In this document: positions 55,483 through 64,000 of the stretch, in pieces
Position numbering within the stretch: the first letter of the stretch is position 1
Layout: each line of letters begins with the position of its first letter
NCBI GenBank assembly: GCA_007922195.1
Contig: ML681971.1
Span: forward strand, 724,905-788,904
Reading direction: 5' to 3'
Length of the DNA: 64,000 bases
Source: Podocnemis expansa
Lineage: Eukaryota > Chordata > Testudines > Podocnemididae
The notes under the pieces: model-generated
The model's database searches: none
Seen by the model: the letters and a program-made list of their open reading frames with translations, nothing else
Told to the model about the DNA's origin: nothing
Program-made: the position numbers and the translations under genes

Positions 55483-55869
55483 AGGTTATCATTAGAATTA
55501 TGGCGTTTGCAGGCTTGTATAGTCCCTCTGGTGTAGATGGGCCTCGGTTCTTTGTTTTGCAACTCCAGTTATAAATGAATTGATCCAGAGGTAGTTGAAG
55601 ACTAAAGAAAATACAGATGAGGTGCAGCTGCCTTTTATATCCCTTTGCCATCTGCTGCCTCTGGAAATTTACAAAAATAAAATGACAGCAGATTGTAATC
55701 CACAACAGCTTCTGCTTTTAAAAATTTCTTAGTCTTTATAAATTCCACAGGACTGCTTAGTTGTTTTGCAGAAATAATTTGGTGTCTAGTCACATGAGTA
55801 AGTCCTGATGACTCCTCAGGTCAGGTTAGCCCTAGCTTTGCTCTCTGAGCCCATTGTATCTGTGAAGGT
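55483..55869. other. Unassigned
   Basis: No feature supported; a 74-codon minus-strand frame has no domain. Confidence 0.3.
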
Positions 55870-55998
55870 CCAAAGGGGCAGCCAAGTTAGTCTAGTTCAG
55901 CAAAAGAAGCAAGGAGTCCTGTGGGACTTAAAGACTAAAAAATTTATTCATTGCATGAGCTTTCATGGGAGAAAATCCCACTTCATCACTTCGAAGAT
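55870..55998. mobile_element. Foldback element, left arm
   Basis: CCAAAGGGGCAGCCAAGTTAGTCTAGTTCAGC...GGGAGAAAATCCCACTTCATCACTTCGAAGATGGGGGAACTTACAG. It contains the loop start but not the right arm. Confidence 0.8.
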
Positions 55999-56340
55999 GG
56001 GGGAACTTACAGAATGGGAGCAAATAAACACAGGGAAGTGTATGGCATTGGATCAGGTTACACTGTAACAGCAAATCAAAGCAGTTGTTAAGATTCAACA
56101 CATAGAGAAAGATGAGGTCAAATCACCTGCTGTAATGAGAGAAAAATCCAGTGTCCCTATTAAGCCCTGAAGCAATGCAATCAAATTTGCAAGTAAATTC
56201 AATCTTAGCAGCTTCACTTTGAAGCCTTGATCTGGTATTCATCAGTCTGAGCACCACAATTAGTCAATCATCAATAGAGTGGTCAGGAAGATTGAAATGT
56301 TGTGATTTCTGATGTCAGATTTGTGCCTATTTACTTCACG
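55999..56340. other. Unassigned
   Basis: No gene or repeat end recognised. Confidence 0.3.
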
Positions 56341-58100
56341 AAGAACATAAGAATGACCACCCTGGGTCAGGGCAGAAGTCCATCCAGCCCAGTTTCCTGT
56401 CCTCTCACAGTGGCCAATGGCAAATCTTCAAAGGGAATGAACAGAACAGGACAGTTTTCAAGTGTGCCGTCTCATCATCCTGTCACAGTCAAACTAAGAG
56501 AAACCCAGAACATGGGGTTGCATCCCTGATCCTCTTGGTTAATAGTCACTCCAGAAACTTCTCTTAACACTTTCTCTGAAGCCAGCTATACTTTTGGCTT
56601 TCATAACATCTTCTGGTAATGAGCCACCCAGGTTCACTGTGGATGCTGTGAAGTACTTCCTTATGTTTGTTTGAAACCTGCTGAGCCTACCATATTTGTG
56701 TGCTAGATAAAAGGGAACAACATTTCCTTAATCACTTTCTCCCCAGCTGTCATGATTTTATGGATCTCTATAATATCCCATCTTTGTTCTCTTTTCCAAG
56801 CCATACAGTCACAATGTTTTTATTGTCTCCTGATATGAAAGTTCCATACCCATCTCTACCTTTTCCAATATATCATTTTTGAGATGGGATGCCCAGCAAT
56901 GGACACACTATTCAAGGTGTGGCCATATCCAGGATTTACGTACTGGTATTATGACATTTACTGCATTAATTTATTCCTTTCCTGATGACACCTAACATTC
57001 TGTTCATTTTTCGACTGCCACTGCACACTGAGTGGATGTTTTCAGGTAACTGTCCACAATGATTCCATCTCTCTCTTTCATTAATGGTAACAGCTAATTT
57101 AAACATCATCATTTTGTATGCCCAGTTGGGATTATGTTTTCCAATATGCATTACTTTGCATTTATCAGCACTGAATTTTCTGACATTTTTGTTGCCCACC
57201 AATCCAGTTTTGTAAGATCCCTTTGGAACTTTTCACAGTCTGTTTGTAATTAACTATCTTCAGTAATTTTGTATCTTCTGCAAAGTTTGCTTCCTCATTG
57301 TTTATTCCTTTTTCCAGCTCATTCTAGAATATGTTTAGCAGCACTGGTCCCAGTACAGATCACTGTGGGCACTGCTATTTACCTCTCTCCATTCTGAAAA
57401 CTGATCAATTAATTGCATCTTTTTTCCCCCCTGTCTTTTAACCAGTTACTGCTCCAAAAGTAGCCTTTCCTTCCTATCCCCTAACTGCTTAATTTGTTTA
57501 AGAGCCTTTGGTGAGGAACTCCGTCAAAGAATTTCCGAAAGTCCATTATAGCCACTGACTCACCTTTGTTCCCATGTTTCTTGAATGCCCCTCCCCCAAA
57601 AAAAATTCTAAGAAATTTGTGAGGCAGGATTTCTTGCACAAAAAACCTATTTTGACTCTACTCAGATAATCATGTTCATCTATGTGTCTGATAAGTCTGT
57701 TCTTCACTGAAGTTTCAACCAATTTGCCTGATACTGACGTTAAGCTTACTGGCCTGGAATTGCCAAGATTGCCTCAGGACTGGAGCCTTTTTATTTTAAA
57801 TCTTCTTTAGCAAAACCTCCAGTCATCTGGTCCAGAAAGTGATTTAATTGAGATGGTACATACCACAATTATTAGTTCTGCAATTTTGTTTGAGTTCCTT
57901 CAGAACCATCTGGTGCTTGTGAGTTACTGTGTTCCAAATCTCCTCTACTGATGCCTGAGTCTGGGACAGTTCCTCAGATCTGTCACATAAAACGATAGCT
58001 CAGGTGTAAGAATCTCCCTCATCTCCTGCAGCAAAGATGGATGCAAAGAATTAGTTTAGCTTCTCTGCCTTCAGTGCTCCTATAGCACCTTTCTTGAACA
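56341..58100 (-). pseudogene. CR1/L3 LINE, 5'-truncated
   Basis: The 3' end is at 56341 (GAACATAAGAATGACCACCCTGGGTCAG, the complement of the tail at 24895). It follows the same family as the plus-strand copy at 18930-24895, with recognisable stretches GTCCATTATAGCCACTGACTC and TTAAGCTTACTGGCCTGGAATTG. The reverse-transcriptase N-terminal part is near 57840-58080. Frames are shattered (none over about 80 codons). It runs into a hAT fragment at 58153. Confidence 0.85.
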
Positions 58101-58152
58101 TCCAAACAAGGAATCTATGACAGATGGGGTGTGAAAAGAGTGGAACCCCATC

Positions 58153-58333
58153 CAGGGGCATTGCTGGCTGGGGGACGGACCCGGGGCACGGGCCCAGGCC
58201 CAGCCCCCGGCCCACAGGCCCCACCCCCAGCCTGCAGGCCCCACCCCCTGGCCGGGGACAGGGCCAGGCGCTGCCGCGGGCGGCCACACCCCACATCCCC
58301 GGCTGGGGACGGGGCTGCCGCAGCTGAAGGTGG
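58153..58333. mobile_element. hAT fragment (CAGGGGCATTGCTGGC family), right end lost
   Basis: The left end matches 4954 and 31939 for about 180 bases, then the sequence switches to DIRS coding sequence with no right terminus or 8-bp duplication. Confidence 0.75.
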
Positions 58334-58339
58334 CCAATT

Positions 58340-59180
58340 GAGGAGGAAGGCATTGCTGAGAGAACCCTTCTCCTGACCCCGAAGGGAGCAGAACCGGGGA
58401 CATTTGTGGCTCTGCCCCGTGGCGAAGAGGTCGATCTTAGGAATTCCCCATCTGTTTGTTAGCAGGGAGAAAAACCTCGTTGTGGAGGGACCACTCATGA
58501 TTCGCCAGGGGTTTCCTGCCGAGCGAGTCTGCTATGCCGTTGTCTACCTTGGGTAAGTGGGAGGCAGGCAGCGTGAAGTGATGGTTTATCACTAATTGCC
58601 AAAGCTTGGTCACTTCCTCACATAGAGTCGAGGAGCGGACTCCTCCTTGATGGTTCATGTAGAACATGGCCGCTGTATTGTCTGAGAGGATCTGAACCAC
58701 CCTGCCTCGGATCTGGTCTAGGAAGGTCATGCAGGCCAGCCTGAAAGCCTGACGCTCCTGTACGTTTATGTGGAGGAGACTGTCCTTGGGATTCCAAACA
58801 CCTTGCGTGGAGAGGCCCCCGGACAGGTGGGCTCCCCAGCCCGAGTCGGACACATCCATTATCAGGGTCACTGAGGGCTTGGACTCCCTGAACAGAATTC
58901 CCTCCATTGCGAAGTCGGGGTCCTTCCAGATTTGGAGGGACTCCAGGGCATACTGAGGAACTGAGAGTACCTTGTCCAGGCGGTCCCTGCCTGGTTGGAA
59001 GCTTGTAGCGAACCAGAGCTGGAATGGTCTCATATGCAGGCGGGCTGTTTGGATTACCGATGTGGCTGCTGCCATGTGTCTCAAGAGCTGCATGCACTGG
59101 CATGCTTTGGTCAGCCCAGGCGCCTGGAGCTCCGTGATGATGGTGCAGATAGACCAAAATCTTGACAGGGGCAAGGACGT
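58340..59180 (-). pseudogene. DIRS RNase H domain
   Basis: The 245-codon minus-strand frame (58437-59174) contains VSDSGWGAHLSGG (first catalytic Asp), NVQERQAFRLACMTF, ILSDNTAAMFYMNHQGG and HLPKVDNGIADSLGR. In another frame (58340-58460) the domain continues as WGIPKIDLFATGQSHKCPRF and ends in AFLLNW. RNase H removes RNA from the hybrid during reverse transcription. The frame change near 58437 breaks it; otherwise it is well preserved. Confidence 0.88.
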
Positions 59181-59298
59181 GGTACCCTGTCAGGCATTTA
59201 AATGTGCCCCCATGAATTCTGTGTCCTGAGTGGGGCAAAATTTGGACTTCTCTGAGTTTATGTGGAAGCCCAGGAACTCACACAGGTTCATTACCAGG

Positions 59299-59950
59299 TC
59301 AGCATGGTTTTGTACCTGTCAACTTGACTTGCCCACTATGAGCCAGTCGTCTAGGTAGGGGTAGATCCCTCCTGTGTAGGAAAGCTGCAACTGGTGCAAC
59401 ACACTTTGTGAATACCCTGGGAGCTAGCGATAACCCGAAGGGTAGGGTCATGAACTGATAGTGGTGTCGTGCCACCACGAACCTGAGCAAACGTCTGTGA
59501 TGGGATCGAATGGCTATGTGGAAGTAAGCGTCCTTTAGGTCGAGGGCTGAGAACCAAACTCCTGGGGACAGGGAGGGGATAATCTGGGGCAAGGAAACCA
59601 TGCAGAATTTTATTTTCTTTGTGTGTTTGTTTAGTGCTCTGATGTCTAAAATGGGGCATAGGTCCCCGTTGGGCTTGGGGACTAGGAAGTAGAGGGAATA
59701 GAACCCTTTGCCATGCTCTCTTTTGGCAACCTTTTCTATGGCTCTGAGGGAGAGTAGCTTCAGGCATTTGATCGTGAGCCTGCCCAGCAGATCTGGGTTT
59801 TCTGGTATTGTGGGAGGGGGCGGATTCCTGTTCCGAGGGATTGAAAGGACTTGGATGCAGTATCCTCTCACCGCTGTGTTCAGGACCCACTGGTCTGACG
59901 TGATACGGGTCCACCGTGGGGGCGAAGTGGTGGAGGGAGAACAGGGGTTC
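59299..59950 (-). pseudogene. DIRS reverse transcriptase, frameshifted
   Basis: The frame 59299-59871 contains GFYSLYFLVPKPNGDLCPIL, FSALDLKDAYFHIAI and FMTLPFGLSLAPRVF, the classic DIRS reverse-transcriptase blocks. The catalytic YLDDWL is present at about 59334-59360, but in a neighbouring frame, so a one-base shift separates it from the fingers/palm part. Between 59174 and 59299 the connection to RNase H is also broken. Confidence 0.88.
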
Positions 59951-60368
59951 CTGGAGCGCTGCCCTCTGGGAGACCGTCAAAAAAGCTACTTGCAGCCCAA
60001 AGACTGGTCCAATCCCTGTCTGCGCCGTCCAGACTGTGAGGCGCTCAGCTTGCCCCCTTTACCTGATCGGCCCTTATCTTTGTCCAAGTCCCCAAGATGG
60101 TGCTGGGGAAACTGGAGGGATCTCGGGAACTGGGTCTGCAGTTGCAGCTGCTGTTTCAGTTGCTGTAACTGTTGCTGTAGCTGCTGATGCAACCTTGAGG
60201 AGCACCGAACAGGTTGAGGAGTGTAACTTCCAAGGGACCGAAGTGTAGCACTCAAGTCTTTCATGCCACGCAGCTTCGTGTCTGTGGAAGATGCAAAGAG
60301 GTCAGGATCCTCGAAGGAAGATCCTGGATAATCTGCTGCATCTGTGTGGAAAGGCCAGAGTTTTGGAG

Positions 60369-61780
60369 TCAGGCCAAGTGGCGCATAACAACTGCCGATG
60401 CCATTTTGCGTGCCGCTGTATCCAAGGCATCCCAGGGTGCCATGAGTGCATCCCTGGATGCTCTCTCTCCTTCGTCCAGCATTGCCTCGAAGTCTCTCAG
60501 GCACTCCTCGGAGATGGCTGAGTGGAGATTTCGCAGAGCTGCCCACAAATTGAAGACGTAGCGTGTCATCAGGGCTGAGTGATTTGAGATACGCAGCTGT
60601 AGGGCGGCAAAGGAGTAAACTTTCCAGCCCAATAGGTCAAGCTTCCTCACCTCTCTGTTCTTGGGCGTGGAGCTTGGCTGGCCCTGTCTCTCCCTTTGGT
60701 TGACCGTGTCGACCACCAGGGATCCTAGGGCAGGGTGGTGGAATAGGAAGGGGAATCCTTTGGGGGAGACAGAGTATTTCTTGTCCACCACTTTGGACAC
60801 AGGCAGAATCGAGGAAGGAGTTTGCCAGCATTCCTGGATGATACAAAACACCTCGGAGTGTAGGGGAATCGCAACCTTAGCTGGCGGGGCTCTATGGCAC
60901 ACATCGAAGAGGGCATCGTCTTCCACTTGGATCACCCCCAGCTTCAGATTTGGTGCCATGCGGTGGAGGAGGTCCTGCTCGACACGGGGATCTCTTTCAC
61001 GTTCGGCGGACGTGTCAATTAGGTGCTTGTCGGGTGACGAGGATGATTGAGCCCTTGATCTGCTACGTTGAGTAGAATTGGTCTGGCTTGTCGTCGGAAA
61101 AATCCAAGGACTCCAGCACCGGTGATCGAGCATAATGGAAGGAAGCATCGTCTGCCGTCGCAATCAGCCAGTTGAGGGTCCACTTGTTGTGTGGGTGACC
61201 TCGATGGTGGCATAGATGCCATGGGGGGAAGCAGAGACCGCTCCCGATGGACATATTGCCCTCAAGCTCGGTGATACAGAGCTCTTTCGAAGCCACTTTC
61301 TCGGACACTCCTCCTGGGGGGGAAGAAAGGTGTCTTCGGAGGACGATCTGGACGACCTCCCCCCCCCGACATCCGGCAGTCCAGTACCGAGAGGTCTTCA
61401 GAGGATCGATGAGGCGGAGCCGCAGTATTTGGGCCCGATGCTGGGTTTGAGGGTACCATGTTGGAGAAGGGTGAAGAGGCCTGCACTGGTATTGGTGCGG
61501 GCGTTGTTGGTGCCAAGTCCGACGGTACCGGATGTGATGGTGCCAGGTCCAGCTGTACCAGGCTTGATGGTGGTACTGGGCTTAGAGGTGTACCGTGTCC
61601 AGCGGTGCTGAGGGGGGTGGTGCCACTATGGTCCGCTTCTTCTTCTTCCGCACCGGAGCCGGGTTTGAATGCCCTTGGCGGGTCGGTGCCTGAGCCAGTG
61701 CCCTACTTGGGGCAGCTGGGAGGCTACCAGAGGACTGGCAAGGTTAGTGCTGAGGCGGTAGCATAGCAGGCCGAGATTTC
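60369..61780 (-). pseudogene. DIRS gag (ORF1), interrupted
   Basis: The 264-codon frame 60369-61163 carries KLDLLGWKVYSFAALQLRIS, AMLDEGERASRDALMAPWDA and ALDTAARKMASAV, homologous to the copy at 30820-31640. Upstream (61163-61780) is a Ser/Pro-rich spacer in shifted frames. Downstream (59986-60546) the frame contains a Gln/Leu-rich stretch (QQLQQQLQQLKQQLQ) seen at about 60130-60190. The zinc-finger N-terminal part is not clear before the LTR. Non-functional. Confidence 0.78.
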
Positions 61781-61783
61781 AAG

Positions 61784-62500
61784 TGTAAAGGAAGTTTAAA
61801 GATGGAGTAAGTTTGGTCTGGAAGTTCTGTATCCGAGGCTCTGTGTTTGCTTAGACAAGTTTATTAAGGCATAAGTCAGGAGAGCTAGGGGTTTAGACTG
61901 ATAAGAAGGTAGACTGTTTCTATAGAAACAAGCGGTAATCCACAAAGGTTGATTATAAGACACTCCCTCCTGTCTGGACCCTGCTGGGAAGCTATCACCC
62001 TAGTCTGGTAAACAGGTTGGCAGGGGCTAGGTAGCTGAGGGGTCACAGAAGTCTGGCCACTCTCATTGGTCAAGGACAGTAACTGTTACACAAATAAGCT
62101 GTAAACAATAACAGAGGCGGGCTAACTATATGCTGCCTATTAAGTATAATCTAATTATGTAACCTGCATATTAAAGTAGTAATACCATGTACAGATTTTA
62201 GGCATGATGTAACTTGTTGTATTATACATGAGCTTGTTGCATTATGTATATTGTATTTTGCATGTTAGAAGGTATATGTGACCAGTAACCCCTATACTGG
62301 GGGTTCTTGCTCAGAGAGGCGAGCTTCTCTTTGCTTCCCTCTGCTGCAGTTCCTTTTATTATTCAGCTGAATAATAAACTTTGAACCACACCTCGTTCTC
62401 TGCCTATTGGAATCTCAGCTGGGAATGGGTCTGCTTCAGTGGGAAGGTTCTGGTGTGCCTCTTTCTGAAGTTGAGGGCCAGAGTTAGATTTTCCCCAACA
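61784..62500 (-). mobile_element. Complete solo LTR (ERV-like) inside the DIRS element
   Basis: 717 bases. On the + strand it runs TGTAAAGGAAG...TTTTCCCCAACA; on the minus strand it begins TGTTGGGG and ends CCTTTACA, which is the orientation I favour because AATAAA then lies about 80 bases before the end. It is flanked by the 4-bp duplication CAAG (61780-61783 and 62501-62504). 4-bp duplications are usual for gammaretrovirus-like and some Gypsy elements. No internal region remains, so it is a recombination product. The TATA box is not obvious. Confidence 0.88.
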
Positions 62501-62865
62501 CAAGCCAGGTACCGGTGATTGGCGCGGGTCCTGAGCCCGGGCCGATCGAGGGTCCGTCGGAGTGCTGGTGGCTCAGCCCCCTTTGTGTGGAGTGGCTCTG
62601 TTCCCTGAAATTGAGAGGAGACGGCACTCTCTTTCCAGCCGAGTCCTTCAAGTTTTGTGCGAAAGACAGGCGCTTGCATTTTGCAAGATAACACTGATCT
62701 GAACCGATGCTGATGGCGGAAAAAGGAAGTGGGAGGGTCAGGGTCATGGTCACGTATATAGCCGCGGTTGTGGCATAGAGGGGGTGTTGGCCATGCACCC
62801 TGACCTGACAGGCTAATGCTGAAGACTTTCTGAGCTACCATGCACTGCGGCATGTAGACACCTGC
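62501..62865 (-). mobile_element. DIRS 5' leader and terminal region
   Basis: It continues the DIRS element to the right of the LTR. It contains a palindrome-poor GC-rich leader and, near 62800-62855, CTGACAGGCTAATGCTGAAGACTTTCTGAGCTACCATGCACTGCGGCATG, which I take as the element's terminal region. A 149-codon frame here is probably not coding. Confidence 0.6.
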
Positions 62866-63490
62866 AACTAAATGATGTGAGCACCGCTTGAAGGAGAACT
62901 ACAAGTTTATTGATCATACTATACTGCTAAGGGAGAATATGGCCAGTCATGGCAGAATCACAATATAAATGAGTCAGGAGAGACCACAAGTAAATAAAAG
63001 GAAAACCATGCATACTACCCTAATATCTCTACTTAAATTGACCTCATAGTTTAAGTCCGGCTGTCACATGTTTGTACAGCTAGTCTCTGCCTGAATTCAG
63101 GCAGCATGTAGATTTGCTTGAAGTTGTTTCAAGATGGAGAGTCCCAGCTACAAGCCTCTGATCTTTTTAAATGTCTCTCTTTGTTTCCAAAATTCCCCTC
63201 TGACTCCTCCCTTTCTGGGCAGAAGTGATCTCTTTGTCTCATCAGAGCCAGTGAACTTAATTAGCATACCTTTGTCCCCTCCAGGTGCTTGCTGCTGGGA
63301 GAGAATGCTCCCTGTCTCCCATCCCAGCCCCAAGCTATGCTAAACATGCTACACATCTGTGCACATGCATGAAGTTGTAGGCAACACATCATACGACTCA
63401 TGTAGAATACGCTATAAGCATCCATAAAGAAACACTGCATGGTGCAGTTAGTCTAAAAACATACAATTCCAGTCTGTAATGAACAGAAAA
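62866..63490. other. Unassigned
   Basis: Moderate-complexity sequence. Minus-strand and plus-strand frames of about 65 codons at 63134-63343 mirror each other and show no domain. Confidence 0.3.
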
Positions 63491-63494
63491 ATCA

Positions 63495-64000
63495 TTCAAG
63501 TGGCTCCCAACCTGGGGTCCTCGGACATGTTCCAGGGTGCCCACAGCACTGCTCCTCACTGGGGCTGGAACCCAGCTTTGAACCCAACACTCCCCACTGG
63601 GGCTGGATTCTGGTGGTGGGGGAGAGGTGGTGCTGCAGGTCACTGATGCCAGCAGCAGCTTGGCTCTGCTCCGCTCCTCTGCAGGGGCTGGCTGGTGGCC
63701 ATTGTGGTGGGGCTGTGGCTTGCTGCCCCGTGGCTGAGCTTTGCTCCCCTGCAGTGGCTGGCTGGCCACAGCGGCTCCACTCGCCAGCAGGGCAGGGGAA
63801 GTGGCCGGTGCCACAGTTGTGGCAGCCCCACTCCCTGGGGCCACGGCCACAGCGGCTCTACTTGCTGGCAGGTCCCACGAGCACTGCCAGAGCAGTGCGG
63901 GCCAGATTCTGCCGGTGAGTGGGCTGGGTTCTTCCCGCGGCTGCCCCACTGCTATGCAGTGGCACAAAGGCAACCCACCTGCAGCTAGGGGGGGCCACAA
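63495..64000. repeat. GC-rich hAT-like element/minisatellite, runs off the window
   Basis: Begins GTGGCTCCCAACCTGGGGTCC, like the CCCAACCTG end of Charlie-like hATs. It is followed by tandem GCTGGCTGGCCACAGCGGCTCCACT-type words. The 200-codon minus-strand frame (63398-64000) is compositional. Confidence 0.45.

Larger units (their letters stand above)
58334..62865 (-). mobile_element. DIRS-type retrotransposon with a solo LTR inside
   Basis: Minus-strand order: 5' leader/terminal region (62501-62865), gag (60369-61780), reverse transcriptase (59299-59950), RNase H (58340-59180). The recombinase and the 3' end are lost at the hAT junction at 58334. Domain order and sequence words identify the DIRS order. 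An LTR with a 4-bp duplication sits at 61784-62500. Confidence 0.88.

Noticed and set aside
63398..64000. 200-codon minus-strand frame at the window end
   Set aside because: Pro/Ala/Ser-rich frame in a GC-rich tandem repeat; opposing strand open as well; no domain.

Overview
This is nuclear DNA of an amniote vertebrate, most likely a non-avian reptile. A turtle fits best; a crocodilian is the alternative. The evidence is the mix of repeats: CR1/L3 LINE copies with the typical 3' end, DIRS-type tyrosine-recombinase retrotransposons, a Ty3/Gypsy element, many short hAT-type DNA transposons with 8-bp target-site duplications (TSDs), long foldback elements, and palindrome-filled elements ending in GGTATGTCTACAC. 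There is no bacterial-style gene content and no operon. Long Pro/Ser/Arg-rich reading frames in GC-rich or pyrimidine-rich stretches are compositional artefacts.

Host gene. A CpG island at about 1.93-2.45 kb carries GC boxes and a first coding exon. Four more exon-like blocks follow on the + strand (4704-4785, 9591-9619, 14609-14670, 16009-16091). Each has good splice signals, and all five join in one open frame with matching phases, giving about 106 residues. I do not recognise the protein. A possible further exon lies at about 25920.

Repeats, left to right. 0.1-0.95 kb: ERV-like LTR fragment and a TTTCGAAA palindrome element. 1.6-10 kb: hAT-like elements, a Gypsy solo-LTR-like piece and a shared minisatellite. 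11-14.2 kb: a decayed CR1 (minus strand) and a second ERV-like LTR ending at an assembly gap. 15.4-17.8 kb: foldback elements. 18.9-24.9 kb: one CR1/L3 copy (plus strand) split by a 2.9-kb hAT-like element, a foldback, an AAGTCGACTT palindrome element, and another hAT-like element that itself holds a hAT. 25-26.5 kb: foldback and two small hATs. 28.3-31.7 kb: decayed DIRS (minus). 31.7-36.8 kb: Ty3/Gypsy element, gag to integrase plus 3' LTR, carrying two hAT insertions. 37.4-40.5 kb: a second TTTCGAAA element and a 2.5-kb hAT-like insertion. 42.7-44.9 kb: CR1 pieces with an 809-bp hAT. 45.4-47.0 kb: coiled-coil frame and a pyrimidine-rich tract. 47.9-49.6 kb: a compact DIRS with inverted terminal repeats and an in-frame zinc-finger/recombinase fusion. 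53.7-55.5 kb: a foldback split by a hAT, then an 850-bp inverted-repeat structure. 56.3-58.1 kb: CR1/L3 (minus). 58.3-62.9 kb: DIRS (minus) holding a complete solo LTR. The window ends in GC-rich repeat.

Overall it reads as one host-gene locus whose introns and flank are filled with layered transposon insertions. The TSDs and interrupted frames let the order of many insertions be read directly. No novel enzymatic system is visible. The most unusual items are the compact DIRS derivative, the two palindrome-filled element types sharing one terminus, the exact-TSD hAT series and the unrecognised split gene.
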